Below, piece by piece: positions 1 through 5,810 of a stretch of 8,145 bases of DNA (position 1 is the first letter of the stretch; every line of letters starts with the position of its first letter). The DNA is from an uncultured Faecalibacterium sp. (GTDB lineage: Bacteria > Bacillota > Clostridia > Oscillospirales > Ruminococcaceae): assembly GCA_934553285.1 (NCBI GenBank), contig CAKTFD010000099.1, forward strand, positions 1 to 8,145. Reading direction: 5' to 3'. The position numbers and the translations under genes were made by a program. Below the pieces are notes generated by a model. That model was not told the DNA's origin, made no database searches, and saw only the letters and a list, made by a program, of their open reading frames with translations.

Positions 1-235
1 CGGCATACTCGTAGCAGTTCTTGCTCAGCAGGCAGATCTTTTTGCCCTTGATATCCGGGATGGTGCTCTGGAAGTAGTTGACCGCACGGCGGATATCCTG
101 TGCGTACTCCTTAAAATGTACGGTGGTCACCTCGTCCTTTTCCGTGTTGTAAAAACGGAAGGCCACGCGCTCGGCAAAGCGCTGCTCCATATTCAGGGTA
201 ACCAGATCGTAAACGTTATCCAATACCTTTATCAT
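1..235 (-). CDS. AMP-forming acyl/aryl ligase (ANL superfamily), N-terminal fragment cut by the window edge
   Basis: This gene runs off the left edge, so only its first 78 codons are visible and no stop is seen. The start ATG is the complement of 233-235, preceded by an AAGGAG ribosome site 7 bases upstream. It begins 23 bases after the stop of the complete ligase gene, so the two are surely co-transcribed. Translation begins MIKVLDNVYDLV and contains VAFRFY, EVTTVHFKEYAQDIR and DIKGKKICLLSKNCYEYA. The upstream ligase shows the same pattern: VAIRYY, GVTEVYYRQYAQDLR and DVKGQRVAILARNSYHYV. This is the usual opening of AMP-binding enzymes, before the catalytic motifs. The family call therefore rests on similarity to the neighbour and on the typical layout; substrate is unknown. 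The two are paralogues by tandem duplication, but diverged well beyond a recent copy. Confidence 0.8.
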   Translation of the reverse strand, partial: MIKVLDNVYDLVTLNMEQRFAERVAFRFYNTEKDEVTTVHFKEYAQDIRRAVNYFQSTIPDIKGKKICLLSKNCYEYA

Positions 236-258
236 TACAAAGCTCCTTCTGTCTGGCC

Positions 259-1707
259 TCAGCGCAGCAGCTTGCCTGCGGCATTGCGGGGCAGCGGCTG
301 GGCGCTGAACTCCACGACCATGCGCTTGTACAGGGCCAGGCTGCGGTTGACATTGGTCACAAACTCCCGCACGGCATCCTGCTTTTCCGGTGCGCAGCAG
401 ATAACGGCGCAGATCTTTTTATCCTTTTCCTTTACGATGCACTCCTGGATATCCTCGCAGGGGGCCAGCAGCTTTTCCAGCTCTTCGGGGCTGACGTTCT
501 CGCCGCTGTCCAGGATGATCAGGTTCTTCTTGCGGCCGGTCAGGTACATATAGCCGTCCTCTTCCAGCCGGGCGATGTCGCCGGTGTGGAACCAGCCGTC
601 CTTGTCGATGACCTCAGCCGTGGCCTCGGGGTCCTTATAGTAGCCCAGCATGATGGGGGCGCCGCGCATGCACAGCTCGCCATCGTCCAGCTTATACTCG
701 CAGCTGTTGTCCACATGGCCCACGCTGGTCAGGTGCTTTTCCTCCTGGGAGGAGTTCCAGGCACCATCGCCGCAGGTCTCGGTCAGGCCGTACATCTGGG
801 CAACAAAGAAGCCCTTGTCCATCAGGTCCTTGAGCATCTGGGGGTCGAACATGGCTGCGCCGCAGGTCAGGACGCACAGGCCGTTCAGGCGGTCGCGGCG
901 GCCCTTCATCACATCCTTATACAGGCTCTTCAGCAGCACCGGCACCACAGCCATCACCTCGCTGTGCATCGCGCCGATATCGCGGTAGAAATACTTGAGG
1001 TCGTTGCACAGGTTGATGCAGTGGCCGGTAATGCTCCAGGATACCAGGCTGGTCATGGCCGAGATGTGGAACATGGGCAGCGCGGACAGCGAGCAGAACT
1101 TATCGGTATCCCAGCCGGTCGCCTTGCGCACATCATCAAACGGATCCAGGAAGGCGGGCATGGCCGTAAACAGGTTCTTCTGGCTCAGCATAACGCCCTT
1201 GCTGCGGCCGGTGGTGCCGGAGGTAAACATGATAAAGGCCATCGCGGCAAGATCTTCCACTTCCTTTACATCCTGTGCGGGGGCAAAGGCGGTAAAGGCA
1301 TCCATCGGCTCCAGCTTTGCACTGTAGGCATCCGCCAGGGCAGGCTCCCGCTGCAGATACTCACCGTCCTGCAGCACACAGACCGGCTCCACCAGATCCA
1401 GCTCGTACTGGATCTCGTCCCAGTTCTTGCTCATATTCAGCGGCACTGCCACACCGCCCGCCAGCACGGTGCCGTACATGCAGATGACGTAGTGATAGCT
1501 GTTGCGGGCCAGGATCGCGACCCGCTGCCCCTTGACATCCCCTGCCTTGCTGCGCAGGAAGCTGACGAACTTGCGCAGATCCTGGGCATACTGGCGGTAG
1601 TACACCTCCGTTACGCCCTGTTTTGCCTCGTCATAATACCGGATCGCCACGCAGTCCGCATAGATCGTTTCCATATTACAAAGTGACTGATACAGCGATG
1701 TGACCAT
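259..1707 (-). CDS. AMP-forming acyl/aryl-CoA synthetase-like adenylating enzyme (ANL superfamily)
   Basis: This 482-aa enzyme should activate a carboxylic acid with ATP to an acyl-adenylate and pass it to CoA or a carrier-protein thiol. Core motifs are in order: A3 phosphate loop FTSGTTGRSKG (161-171), A4-like LPMFH (210-214), A5 YGLTET (306-311), A7 HTGD (374-377), hinge GRKKN (391-395) with GENVSPEELE after it, and A10 PRNAAGKLLR with the catalytic Lys at 479. All key residues are present, so it looks active. The protein ends three residues after the A10 lysine, which is compact for the family (often 500-550 aa). I chose the ATG at 1707 because GGGAGG lies about 8 bases upstream; an in-frame ATG at 1728 would place that ribosome site inside the gene. 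It leads a two-gene operon with the partial paralogue downstream. Substrate cannot be read from sequence: fatty acid, aromatic acid, or a carrier-protein loading role are all possible. Confidence 0.9.
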   Translation of the reverse strand: MVTSLYQSLCNMETIYADCVAIRYYDEAKQGVTEVYYRQYAQDLRKFVSFLRSKAGDVKGQRVAILARNSYHYVICMYGTVLAGGVAVPLNMSKNWDEIQYELDLVEPVCVLQDGEYLQREPALADAYSAKLEPMDAFTAFAPAQDVKEVEDLAAMAFIMFTSGTTGRSKGVMLSQKNLFTAMPAFLDPFDDVRKATGWDTDKFCSLSALPMFHISAMTSLVSWSITGHCINLCNDLKYFYRDIGAMHSEVMAVVPVLLKSLYKDVMKGRRDRLNGLCVLTCGAAMFDPQMLKDLMDKGFFVAQMYGLTETCGDGAWNSSQEEKHLTSVGHVDNSCEYKLDDGELCMRGAPIMLGYYKDPEATAEVIDKDGWFHTGDIARLEEDGYMYLTGRKKNLIILDSGENVSPEELEKLLAPCEDIQECIVKEKDKKICAVICCAPEKQDAVREFVTNVNRSLALYKRMVVEFSAQPLPRNAAGKLLR

Positions 1708-1737
1708 AATTTTACCCTCCCGGAGCATTTTTGTCCT

Positions 1738-1777
1738 GCCCGGTGTCCGGCCCCGTCCTTCGGGGTGCAGCCCGGGC
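1738..1777 (-). other. Nested GC-rich stem-loop in the ligase mRNA leader
   Basis: An inner hairpin CCCCG-TCCTT-CGGGG (1751-1765, plus-strand reading) sits inside an outer pairing of GCCCGG (1738-1743) with CCGGGC (1772-1777). It falls within the predicted leader between the start point near 1785 and the ribosome site. No T run follows in the direction of transcription, so it is not an intrinsic terminator. It might affect mRNA stability, or translation of the ligase; function is unknown. Confidence 0.5.
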
Positions 1778-1791
1778 GCTCAACTGTGCCC

Positions 1792-1820
1792 AGTATACAA
1801 TATCTTCCAGCGCAATGCAA
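1792..1820 (-). promoter_or_regulatory. Sigma-A promoter of the ligase operon
   Basis: On the minus strand a -35 box TTGCAT (complement of 1815-1820) is followed, after exactly 17 bases, by a -10 box TATACT (complement of 1792-1797). Transcription would start near 1785, giving a leader of about 78 bases before the ATG at 1707. Position and spacing fit well; the start site is inferred. Confidence 0.7.
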
Positions 1821-1902
1821 TACTTCTGCAACATTTAATTCCATACATTGACAACTTTCAATTGCCTATTTGCAAAACATTCCGGCCAAATTCTACCTTT
1901 CG

Positions 1903-1931
1903 TTGCAATCCGCACAGCTGTATGCTACAAT
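1903..1931 (+). promoter_or_regulatory. Upstream rightward sigma-A promoter (P1) of the acyltransferase gene
   Basis: TTGCAA (1903-1908), a 17-base spacer, and TACAAT (1926-1931), with TG at 1923-1924 giving an extended -10. The predicted start is near 1938, which would make a leader of about 166 bases to the acyltransferase ATG. It lies 78 bases upstream of a second promoter. Confidence 0.55.
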
Positions 1932-1980
1932 TTTTAGCGCAAACCACAATACGCCCGCCCCTCAAGGCTGCAAATCAAAA

Positions 1981-2009
1981 TTGACAGTCCATCCAAAAAG
2001 CATTATACT
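1981..2009 (+). promoter_or_regulatory. Main sigma-A promoter (P2) of the acyltransferase gene
   Basis: A perfect -35 box TTGACA (1981-1986), a 17-base spacer, and -10 TATACT (2004-2009, one mismatch from consensus). Transcription would start near 2016, giving a leader of about 88 bases. A further TATAAT at 2022-2027 has no -35 partner and is probably just part of the AT-rich melt region. Confidence 0.75.
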
Positions 2010-2047
2010 AGCCATATATTCTATAATACTGCATAAAATTCGATCAT

Positions 2048-2088
2048 TTGCGCCGTATCCGGCTTTTCAGGGGTGTGGGCTGGCGCAA
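2048..2088 (+). other. Paired element beside the acyltransferase ribosome site
   Basis: TTGCGCC (2048-2054) is perfectly complementary to GGCGCAA (2082-2088), seven base pairs across a 27-base loop. The 3' arm touches the purine-rich ribosome site AAGGAAGG (2087-2094). A competing hairpin, GCCG-TATC-CGGC (2052-2063), shares bases with the 5' arm, so the two folds exclude each other. This could tune translation of the acyltransferase; it is a sequence-based inference only. Confidence 0.35.
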
Positions 2089-2103
2089 GGAAGGAAACCT
2101 GTC

Positions 2104-3219
2104 ATGGAAACAACCAAGCCCCGCACTGTCAGCTCCCTCGGGATGTTCGACATGATCAAGGGCGCAGGGATGCTGACCATCGTGCTGGGGCACACTGCGG
2201 AACTTTACCCGCTCCAGACCGGGATCGGCTTATCGCTGACTGCCTTTTTTCCCTTTATCTATCGCGAATCCCTGATGGCGGCATTTTTTATTGCCAGCGG
2301 CTACGGCTTCCGCAAGCGCTCCATCGGCAAATGCATCCACCAGCAGCTCAAATGCCTGCTCAAGCCTTTTTGCTACACGGCGTTTTTTACCACGCTGCTG
2401 CATTTTATCATCCACTTTAAGCTCTTTCAGCACCTGCCCAGCTCCATAAACGAGTCCATCAAGGTGGCAGGCGGCTTTCTGCTGGGTCTGCCCCACACGG
2501 CCACCTACTTCGGGCAGGAGTTCTTTTCCTGCGGGCCGATGTGGTACCTGCTGGCGCTGCTGGTGGGCTGGATCGTGCTGGATGTCATCCTGAACATTTT
2601 CCCGGAGCGGTATATCCCCTGGGCGGTGGCAGGCTCCGCCCTGCTGGGCTGGGGCGCAAGCCTTGCCTGGGAGGTGCCCTTCTGCCTGATCCAGGGCATG
2701 GTGGTGGTGCCGTACCTGTACATCGGCTACCTGGCCAAGCGGAACCACTGGCTGGACCAGCCTCTTTCCCGCCGCATGTCCCGGTGGCTGTGGGCAGCTA
2801 CCATCTTTATCGCGGTAGCTGCAATTGCCACCCGCCGCACCGACTGCGTTTCCATGGCGGAGTGGTCTCTGGGGCCGATCAGCATCTTTCTGGATGGTGC
2901 CGCCGGCCTGTTGTTCATCCGGCTGTTCCTGCGCTGGAGCCAGAGCCGGAACATGATCGTACGCTTTTTCGAGGCCATTGGCCGCCGGTCGCTGAACATC
3001 TTCTGCGTACATACCGTGGAGCTTACCGCCATCCCATGGTATCTGTTTGCCGCAAAGTATGCCGACCGCCCGTTTCTGGGCATCGGGCTGCAGTATCTGC
3101 TCTCGCTGGGTTCCATCTGGCTCATCTGCGAGCTGCTGCAGCGGCGGCGGGACCTGATCATCCGGCTGTTCCCCGCGCGGCGGCACACCCCAAAGGTGCA
3201 CTACACCGCACGGCACTGA
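2104..3219 (+). CDS. Integral-membrane acyltransferase, family 3 (AT3/OafA-like)
   Basis: This 371-aa membrane protein belongs to acyltransferase family 3, whose members move acetyl or other acyl groups across the membrane and attach them to sugars of surface polysaccharides. The signature parts are FDMIKGAGMLTIVLGH (15-30) with the expected catalytic His at 30, FFIASGYGFRK (61-71) matching the second conserved helix, GPMWYL (144-149), and IGRRSLNIFCVH (292-303) near the end. About ten hydrophobic segments alternate with short basic loops, and the tail is Arg/His-rich. No extra periplasmic SGNH domain is present. I chose ATG 2104 because it follows AAGGAAGG by a good distance and lies downstream of both promoters. 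A longer in-frame extension to 1870 would run through the promoters. It is followed after 85 bases by the coiled-coil and glycosyltransferase genes on the same strand, which supports a role in glycan decoration. The acceptor is unknown. Confidence 0.85.
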   Translation: METTKPRTVSSLGMFDMIKGAGMLTIVLGHTAELYPLQTGIGLSLTAFFPFIYRESLMAAFFIASGYGFRKRSIGKCIHQQLKCLLKPFCYTAFFTTLLHFIIHFKLFQHLPSSINESIKVAGGFLLGLPHTATYFGQEFFSCGPMWYLLALLVGWIVLDVILNIFPERYIPWAVAGSALLGWGASLAWEVPFCLIQGMVVVPYLYIGYLAKRNHWLDQPLSRRMSRWLWAATIFIAVAAIATRRTDCVSMAEWSLGPISIFLDGAAGLLFIRLFLRWSQSRNMIVRFFEAIGRRSLNIFCVHTVELTAIPWYLFAAKYADRPFLGIGLQYLLSLGSIWLICELLQRRRDLIIRLFPARRHTPKVHYTARH

Positions 3220-3246
3220 AAAGCGTTTTCTCGTTTTTGCCCGTTC

Positions 3247-3266
3247 CGGCTGCGGCGGCGCAGCCG
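3247..3266 (+). other. GC-rich hairpin between acyltransferase and coiled-coil gene
   Basis: CGGCTGCG and CGCAGCCG form a perfect eight-pair stem around a GCGG loop. It is followed by ATCTTATAGG rather than a T run, so it is a poor intrinsic terminator. It may act as an mRNA-stability or partial-processing element within one transcript. No promoter of comparable quality to those at 1903 or 1981 is visible after it, which suggests the downstream genes depend at least partly on read-through. Confidence 0.5.
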
Positions 3267-3268
3267 AT

Positions 3269-3286
3269 CTTATAGGTCTTATAGGT
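3269..3286 (+). repeat. Two-copy 9-bp tandem repeat ahead of the coiled-coil gene
   Basis: CTTATAGGT occurs twice back to back (3269-3277, 3278-3286), followed by a partial third copy ATAG. It sits between the GC hairpin and the AGGAGG ribosome site at 3291-3296. Function is unknown; a change in copy number would alter the leader length but not a reading frame. Confidence 0.6.
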
Positions 3287-3304
3287 ATAGAGGAGGATCC
3301 CGTT

Positions 3305-4099
3305 ATGAATCACGATATCCCCGCGACCCCTGCTGCCCTGCAGGCCCGTACCGCAGAGCTGGAGCAGCAGCTCCGCCTCTCGGACGAGGGTGTTTCCCGG
3401 CTGGCACAGCGGTGCCTGGAGCTGGAGCAGCAGCTGCTGCTCTGCCAGACCGAGCTGTCCCGGCACTGCACCGAAACGGATAATACCGCCCTTGCGCTGC
3501 CGCAGCTGTTTTACGATACCGGCAGCGGCCTTTCGCCCCGGGAGTGTCTGATCGCACCCGAGGACTGCTACAACGAGCTGACCCACGAGGTATCTGCCAC
3601 CTTCATCCTGCCGGAGGATGCCCGCGCCGTCCGTCTGGACCCCGGCGAGCTGGCCTGCTGCATCACCGACCTCTCCATCTCGGACGAGCGCATCACCTAC
3701 AGCGCAACCAACGGCGTTGCGCTGCAGGAGGACAGCCTGCTGTTCCTGGATGTGGACCCCAACCTGGCGCTGCACTGCACCACCGGGTTCTGTGCGGGGT
3801 TAAAGTTTGCGGTAAACTACCACTACTACCCGCTGGGGCGTTTTCTGCACGAGCAGCCCGGCAAATCTCTGCTGCGGGCGCTGAACGACCTGAAACTCAA
3901 GCACGCTGTGGAAGCGCAGGAGGCCGCTGAGATGCTGCAGGCCAGCCGCGCCGAGTGTATGCGCCTGAACCAGCAGCTGCTGACCCTGCAGGCCATGCAG
4001 CACGAATATCAGCTCTCGCTGGATACCATGCGCACCAGCAGCAGCTGGCGGCTCACCGCCCCGCTGCGCAGGCTGCATACCCTACTGCGCGGCCACTGA
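3305..4099 (+). CDS. Coiled-coil protein with polysaccharide-biosynthesis-type beta domain
   Basis: This 264-aa protein has no signal peptide or membrane helix, so it should be cytoplasmic. Residues about 10-57 form a coiled coil with an internal repeat (ELEQQL at 18 and 39, 21 residues apart, i.e. three heptads). Residues about 66-180 look like a beta-rich module containing LFYDTGSGLS (68-77), VRLDPG (109-114) and LDVDPNLAL (148-156). I recall this pattern from non-catalytic segments of large glycosyltransferases and rhamnan-synthesis proteins. Residues about 190-245 form a second coiled coil, ending in SSSWRLTAPLRRL (245-257), which in large multi-domain glycosyltransferases often lies just before the catalytic part. 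The AGGAGG ribosome site is 8 bases before the ATG. It is followed after 35 bases by a glycosyltransferase gene. Likely role: scaffold or partner for that enzyme. No catalytic residues are recognised; the domain assignment is from memory and pattern only. Confidence 0.65.
   Translation: MNHDIPATPAALQARTAELEQQLRLSDEGVSRLAQRCLELEQQLLLCQTELSRHCTETDNTALALPQLFYDTGSGLSPRECLIAPEDCYNELTHEVSATFILPEDARAVRLDPGELACCITDLSISDERITYSATNGVALQEDSLLFLDVDPNLALHCTTGFCAGLKFAVNYHYYPLGRFLHEQPGKSLLRALNDLKLKHAVEAQEAAEMLQASRAECMRLNQQLLTLQAMQHEYQLSLDTMRTSSSWRLTAPLRRLHTLLRGH
3356..3435 (+). repeat. Direct 17-bp repeat inside the coiled-coil gene
   Basis: GAGCTGGAGCAGCAGCT occurs at 3356-3372 and again at 3419-3435, exactly 63 bases apart. 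The spacing equals 21 codons, or three heptads, and encodes ELEQQL both times. It may mark an internal duplication that lengthened the coiled coil, or simply reuse of preferred codons for a repeated motif. Confidence 0.6.
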
Positions 4100-4134
4100 G
4101 CCGCCCGATAATTCTGCGCAGAGGAGTTGGACTT

Positions 4135-5742
4135 ATGTACACCTGTTACAGTACCCTGCAACGCAAGCAATTGTCCAAGCAGGTCTATACCGATACCCAG
4201 AGCACCTATCTCCTGGTCTACGCACCGGGACGCCATAAAGCGCTGGAGGCCGCCCTGCAAAACCAGCTGCACCGCAAGTTCCGGCTGGTGACCCGGCTGG
4301 AAGGCGAGCTGACCCCCGCCGTGGCCGGTGTGCTGCTGGTAAGCGAGGATGTGGAGTGCACCCCCACCACCCTGACCTATTTTGCCGCCGCCCTGCAGGA
4401 TGGCGCAGACCTTGCCATCTGTGACGCTTCCTTTGGTTTCGACGGCTCCACCGCCCTGTACCTGAGCACCCAGCACCTGCCCGGCAGCAGCTGCGCGCTG
4501 CTGTCCCGCGCACTGCTGGACAAGGTGCGCGCCGCCGCACGCGGCAAAGACAGCGTGACCGAGCTGCTGCGCCTGGCCACCGCCATGGCAGAGCACTGCC
4601 GCCGCATCCCCCAGGCACTGCTGCATTTCCGCCGGGAGCTGTGCGCAGCCGATGTATTTTCCGCGCAGGGCCGCCGCGCACTGATCCTGAGCCACGAGCT
4701 GACCATGACCGGCGCCCCCATCGTGCTGGTGAGCGCCGTACCGGTGCTGCGCAGCCTGGGTTTTGAAGTGGTGGTGCTTGGCCCCTCTGACGAAGGCCCG
4801 CTGCAGCTGTTTCTGGATGCCGGTGCCGCCGTGGTCACCCGCCCGGACTGCGTGACCTCCAGCGCCCTGTGGGGGCTGGCCACCAGCGCAGACTTTGTGC
4901 TGGCCAACACGGTGGTGGAAGCCCCCGTGGTAAGCACCCTGAACGGCTCCTTTGTGCCGGTGCTGTGGTGGCTGCACGATGCCTTTGCGGGCTACCCCTT
5001 TATTTCCCACAAGATCCCCCGGCAGCTGGCACCCAATGTGCATGCCTGCGCCGTTGGCTCCCATGCTACGGCCGCCATGCATTCGGTACGGCCGGATTTT
5101 GCCATCGAGCAGCTGATCTACGGCCTGCCGGACTACGCGGCCGAACAGTTCCCACGCTATGATATCAGCTTTGTCGGCGGACGGCCGCTGTTTGTGACCG
5201 TTGGCTCGCTGGAGCCGCGCAAAGGCCCGGATATCCTCTGCAACGCCATCCGCCTGCTGCCCTCCGCCGTGCGGGAACAGGCAGCTTTCCTGTTCGTGGG
5301 AAAAGCCGCCGACAAGGGCATGTACAACGCCGTGGACAGCCTGGTGCGGGATTACCCGCAGACCGTGTTCTACCGCAAGCGGCTGGAACGCCCGGAGGTA
5401 AAATCCCTGATGGAGCAGTGCAGCTGTGTGGTATGCGCCTCCCGCGATGACCCCATGCCCACCTTTGTTACCGAGGGGCTGATCTTCGGCAAACCCTCCA
5501 TCGTGTCGGAGCATACCGGCACCGCCGGGCTGGTGACCGAAGGGGTGGACGGCTTCCTTTACCGGGACGACGACCCCCAGCAGCTGGCCGACAAGCTGGC
5601 CTGGGCCATCGCACATCCGGAAGCGCTGGCCGCCATGCACGACAACTGCCGCCGCCTGTATGAGCAGCAGTTCTCCAACGCATCCTATGTTGCCGCCCTG
5701 TCCCGTCTGGTAAAAGAGCTGACCGACGAGCAGGCGCAGTGA
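4135..5742 (+). CDS. Two-domain glycosyltransferase: degenerate GT-A-like half plus GT4 half
   Basis: This 535-aa cytoplasmic enzyme should transfer a sugar from a nucleotide donor to a growing glycan. Residues about 24-170 resemble a shortened GT2 fold: YLLVYAPGRHKALEAAL at the front, and LLVSEDVE...GADLAICDASF where GT2 enzymes carry their DXD. The acidic motif reads SEDVE, so this half may be inactive. Residues 180-530 form a GT-B, GT4-type enzyme. The N-lobe starts RRALILSHELTMTGAP (180-195). The C-lobe has VTVGSLEPRKGPDIL (354-368), with the Arg-Lys pair expected to hold donor phosphates, and DPMPTFVTEG (439-448), where D439 and E447 form a DX7E version of the EX7E motif, followed by FGKPSIVSE. 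The ATG at 4135 follows GAGGAG by 8 bases; the frame stays open back to 3955, but that part overlaps the previous gene and has no ribosome site. An intrinsic terminator follows directly. Confidence 0.85.
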   Translation: MYTCYSTLQRKQLSKQVYTDTQSTYLLVYAPGRHKALEAALQNQLHRKFRLVTRLEGELTPAVAGVLLVSEDVECTPTTLTYFAAALQDGADLAICDASFGFDGSTALYLSTQHLPGSSCALLSRALLDKVRAAARGKDSVTELLRLATAMAEHCRRIPQALLHFRRELCAADVFSAQGRRALILSHELTMTGAPIVLVSAVPVLRSLGFEVVVLGPSDEGPLQLFLDAGAAVVTRPDCVTSSALWGLATSADFVLANTVVEAPVVSTLNGSFVPVLWWLHDAFAGYPFISHKIPRQLAPNVHACAVGSHATAAMHSVRPDFAIEQLIYGLPDYAAEQFPRYDISFVGGRPLFVTVGSLEPRKGPDILCNAIRLLPSAVREQAAFLFVGKAADKGMYNAVDSLVRDYPQTVFYRKRLERPEVKSLMEQCSCVVCASRDDPMPTFVTEGLIFGKPSIVSEHTGTAGLVTEGVDGFLYRDDDPQQLADKLAWAIAHPEALAAMHDNCRRLYEQQFSNASYVAALSRLVKELTDEQAQ

Positions 5743-5753
5743 ACTTCTGCCAG

Positions 5754-5792
5754 GGGCTGCTGCACACCATCCGGTGCAGCAGTCCCTTTTTT
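5754..5792 (+). terminator. Intrinsic terminator after the glycosyltransferase gene
   Basis: The stem CTGCTGCAC (5757-5765) pairs with GTGCAGCAG (5774-5782) around an eight-base loop. It is extended by GGG (5754-5756) with CCC (5784-5786) across a single bulged T, then six Ts (5787-5792). It is a textbook strong terminator. It ends 18 bases before the transporter start codon, so either it leaks or the transporter is transcribed from a promoter inside the glycosyltransferase gene. Confidence 0.85.
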
Positions 5793-5810
5793 CGCAAAGA
5801 GAGGAACATC

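Larger units (their letters stand above)
1708..2103. other. 396-base divergent intergenic region with three promoters
   Basis: This gap separates the leftward ligase operon from the rightward acyltransferase gene. It is clearly richer in A and T than the flanking genes. I see one leftward promoter (1792-1820), two rightward promoters (1903-1931 and 1981-2009), a GC-rich hairpin in the ligase leader (1738-1777) and a paired region next to the acyltransferase ribosome site (2048-2088). The pentamer TGCAA occurs five times, at 1816, 1827, 1871, 1904 and 1969. Two of these are inside the palindrome TTGCAA. No convincing small gene was found: the open frame that covers part of it is an upstream extension of the acyltransferase frame without a ribosome site. 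Confidence 0.7.

Noticed and set aside
586..1686. A 366-codon open frame on the plus strand, opposite the complete ligase gene
   Set aside because: It is rich in His, Ala, Gln and Gly with no domain sense, has no ribosome site, and lies fully antisense to a ligase with all catalytic motifs. It is a shadow of GC-rich coding sequence.
1870..2103. A longer acyltransferase beginning at 1870
   Set aside because: The extension starts with TTG, lacks a ribosome site, would run across both rightward promoters, and adds sequence ahead of the conserved AT3 opening.
2230..3216. A 328-codon minus-strand open frame opposite the acyltransferase
   Set aside because: It has no recognisable domain and biased composition, while the opposite strand has AT3 motifs and membrane helices.
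3247..3266. The GC hairpin as an intrinsic terminator
   Set aside because: The stem is good but no T run follows; ATCTTATAGG is not enough.
4009..5640. A 543-codon open frame on the minus strand opposite the glycosyltransferase
   Set aside because: Its low-complexity Gly/His/Gln composition is typical of antisense frames in GC-rich genes, and there is no start signal. The plus-strand gene has clear GT4 motifs.
5739..5810. A GTG start at 5739 for the transporter, overlapping the glycosyltransferase stop
   Set aside because: It would translate the terminator hairpin into the protein and lacks the well-placed ribosome site that the ATG at 5811 has.
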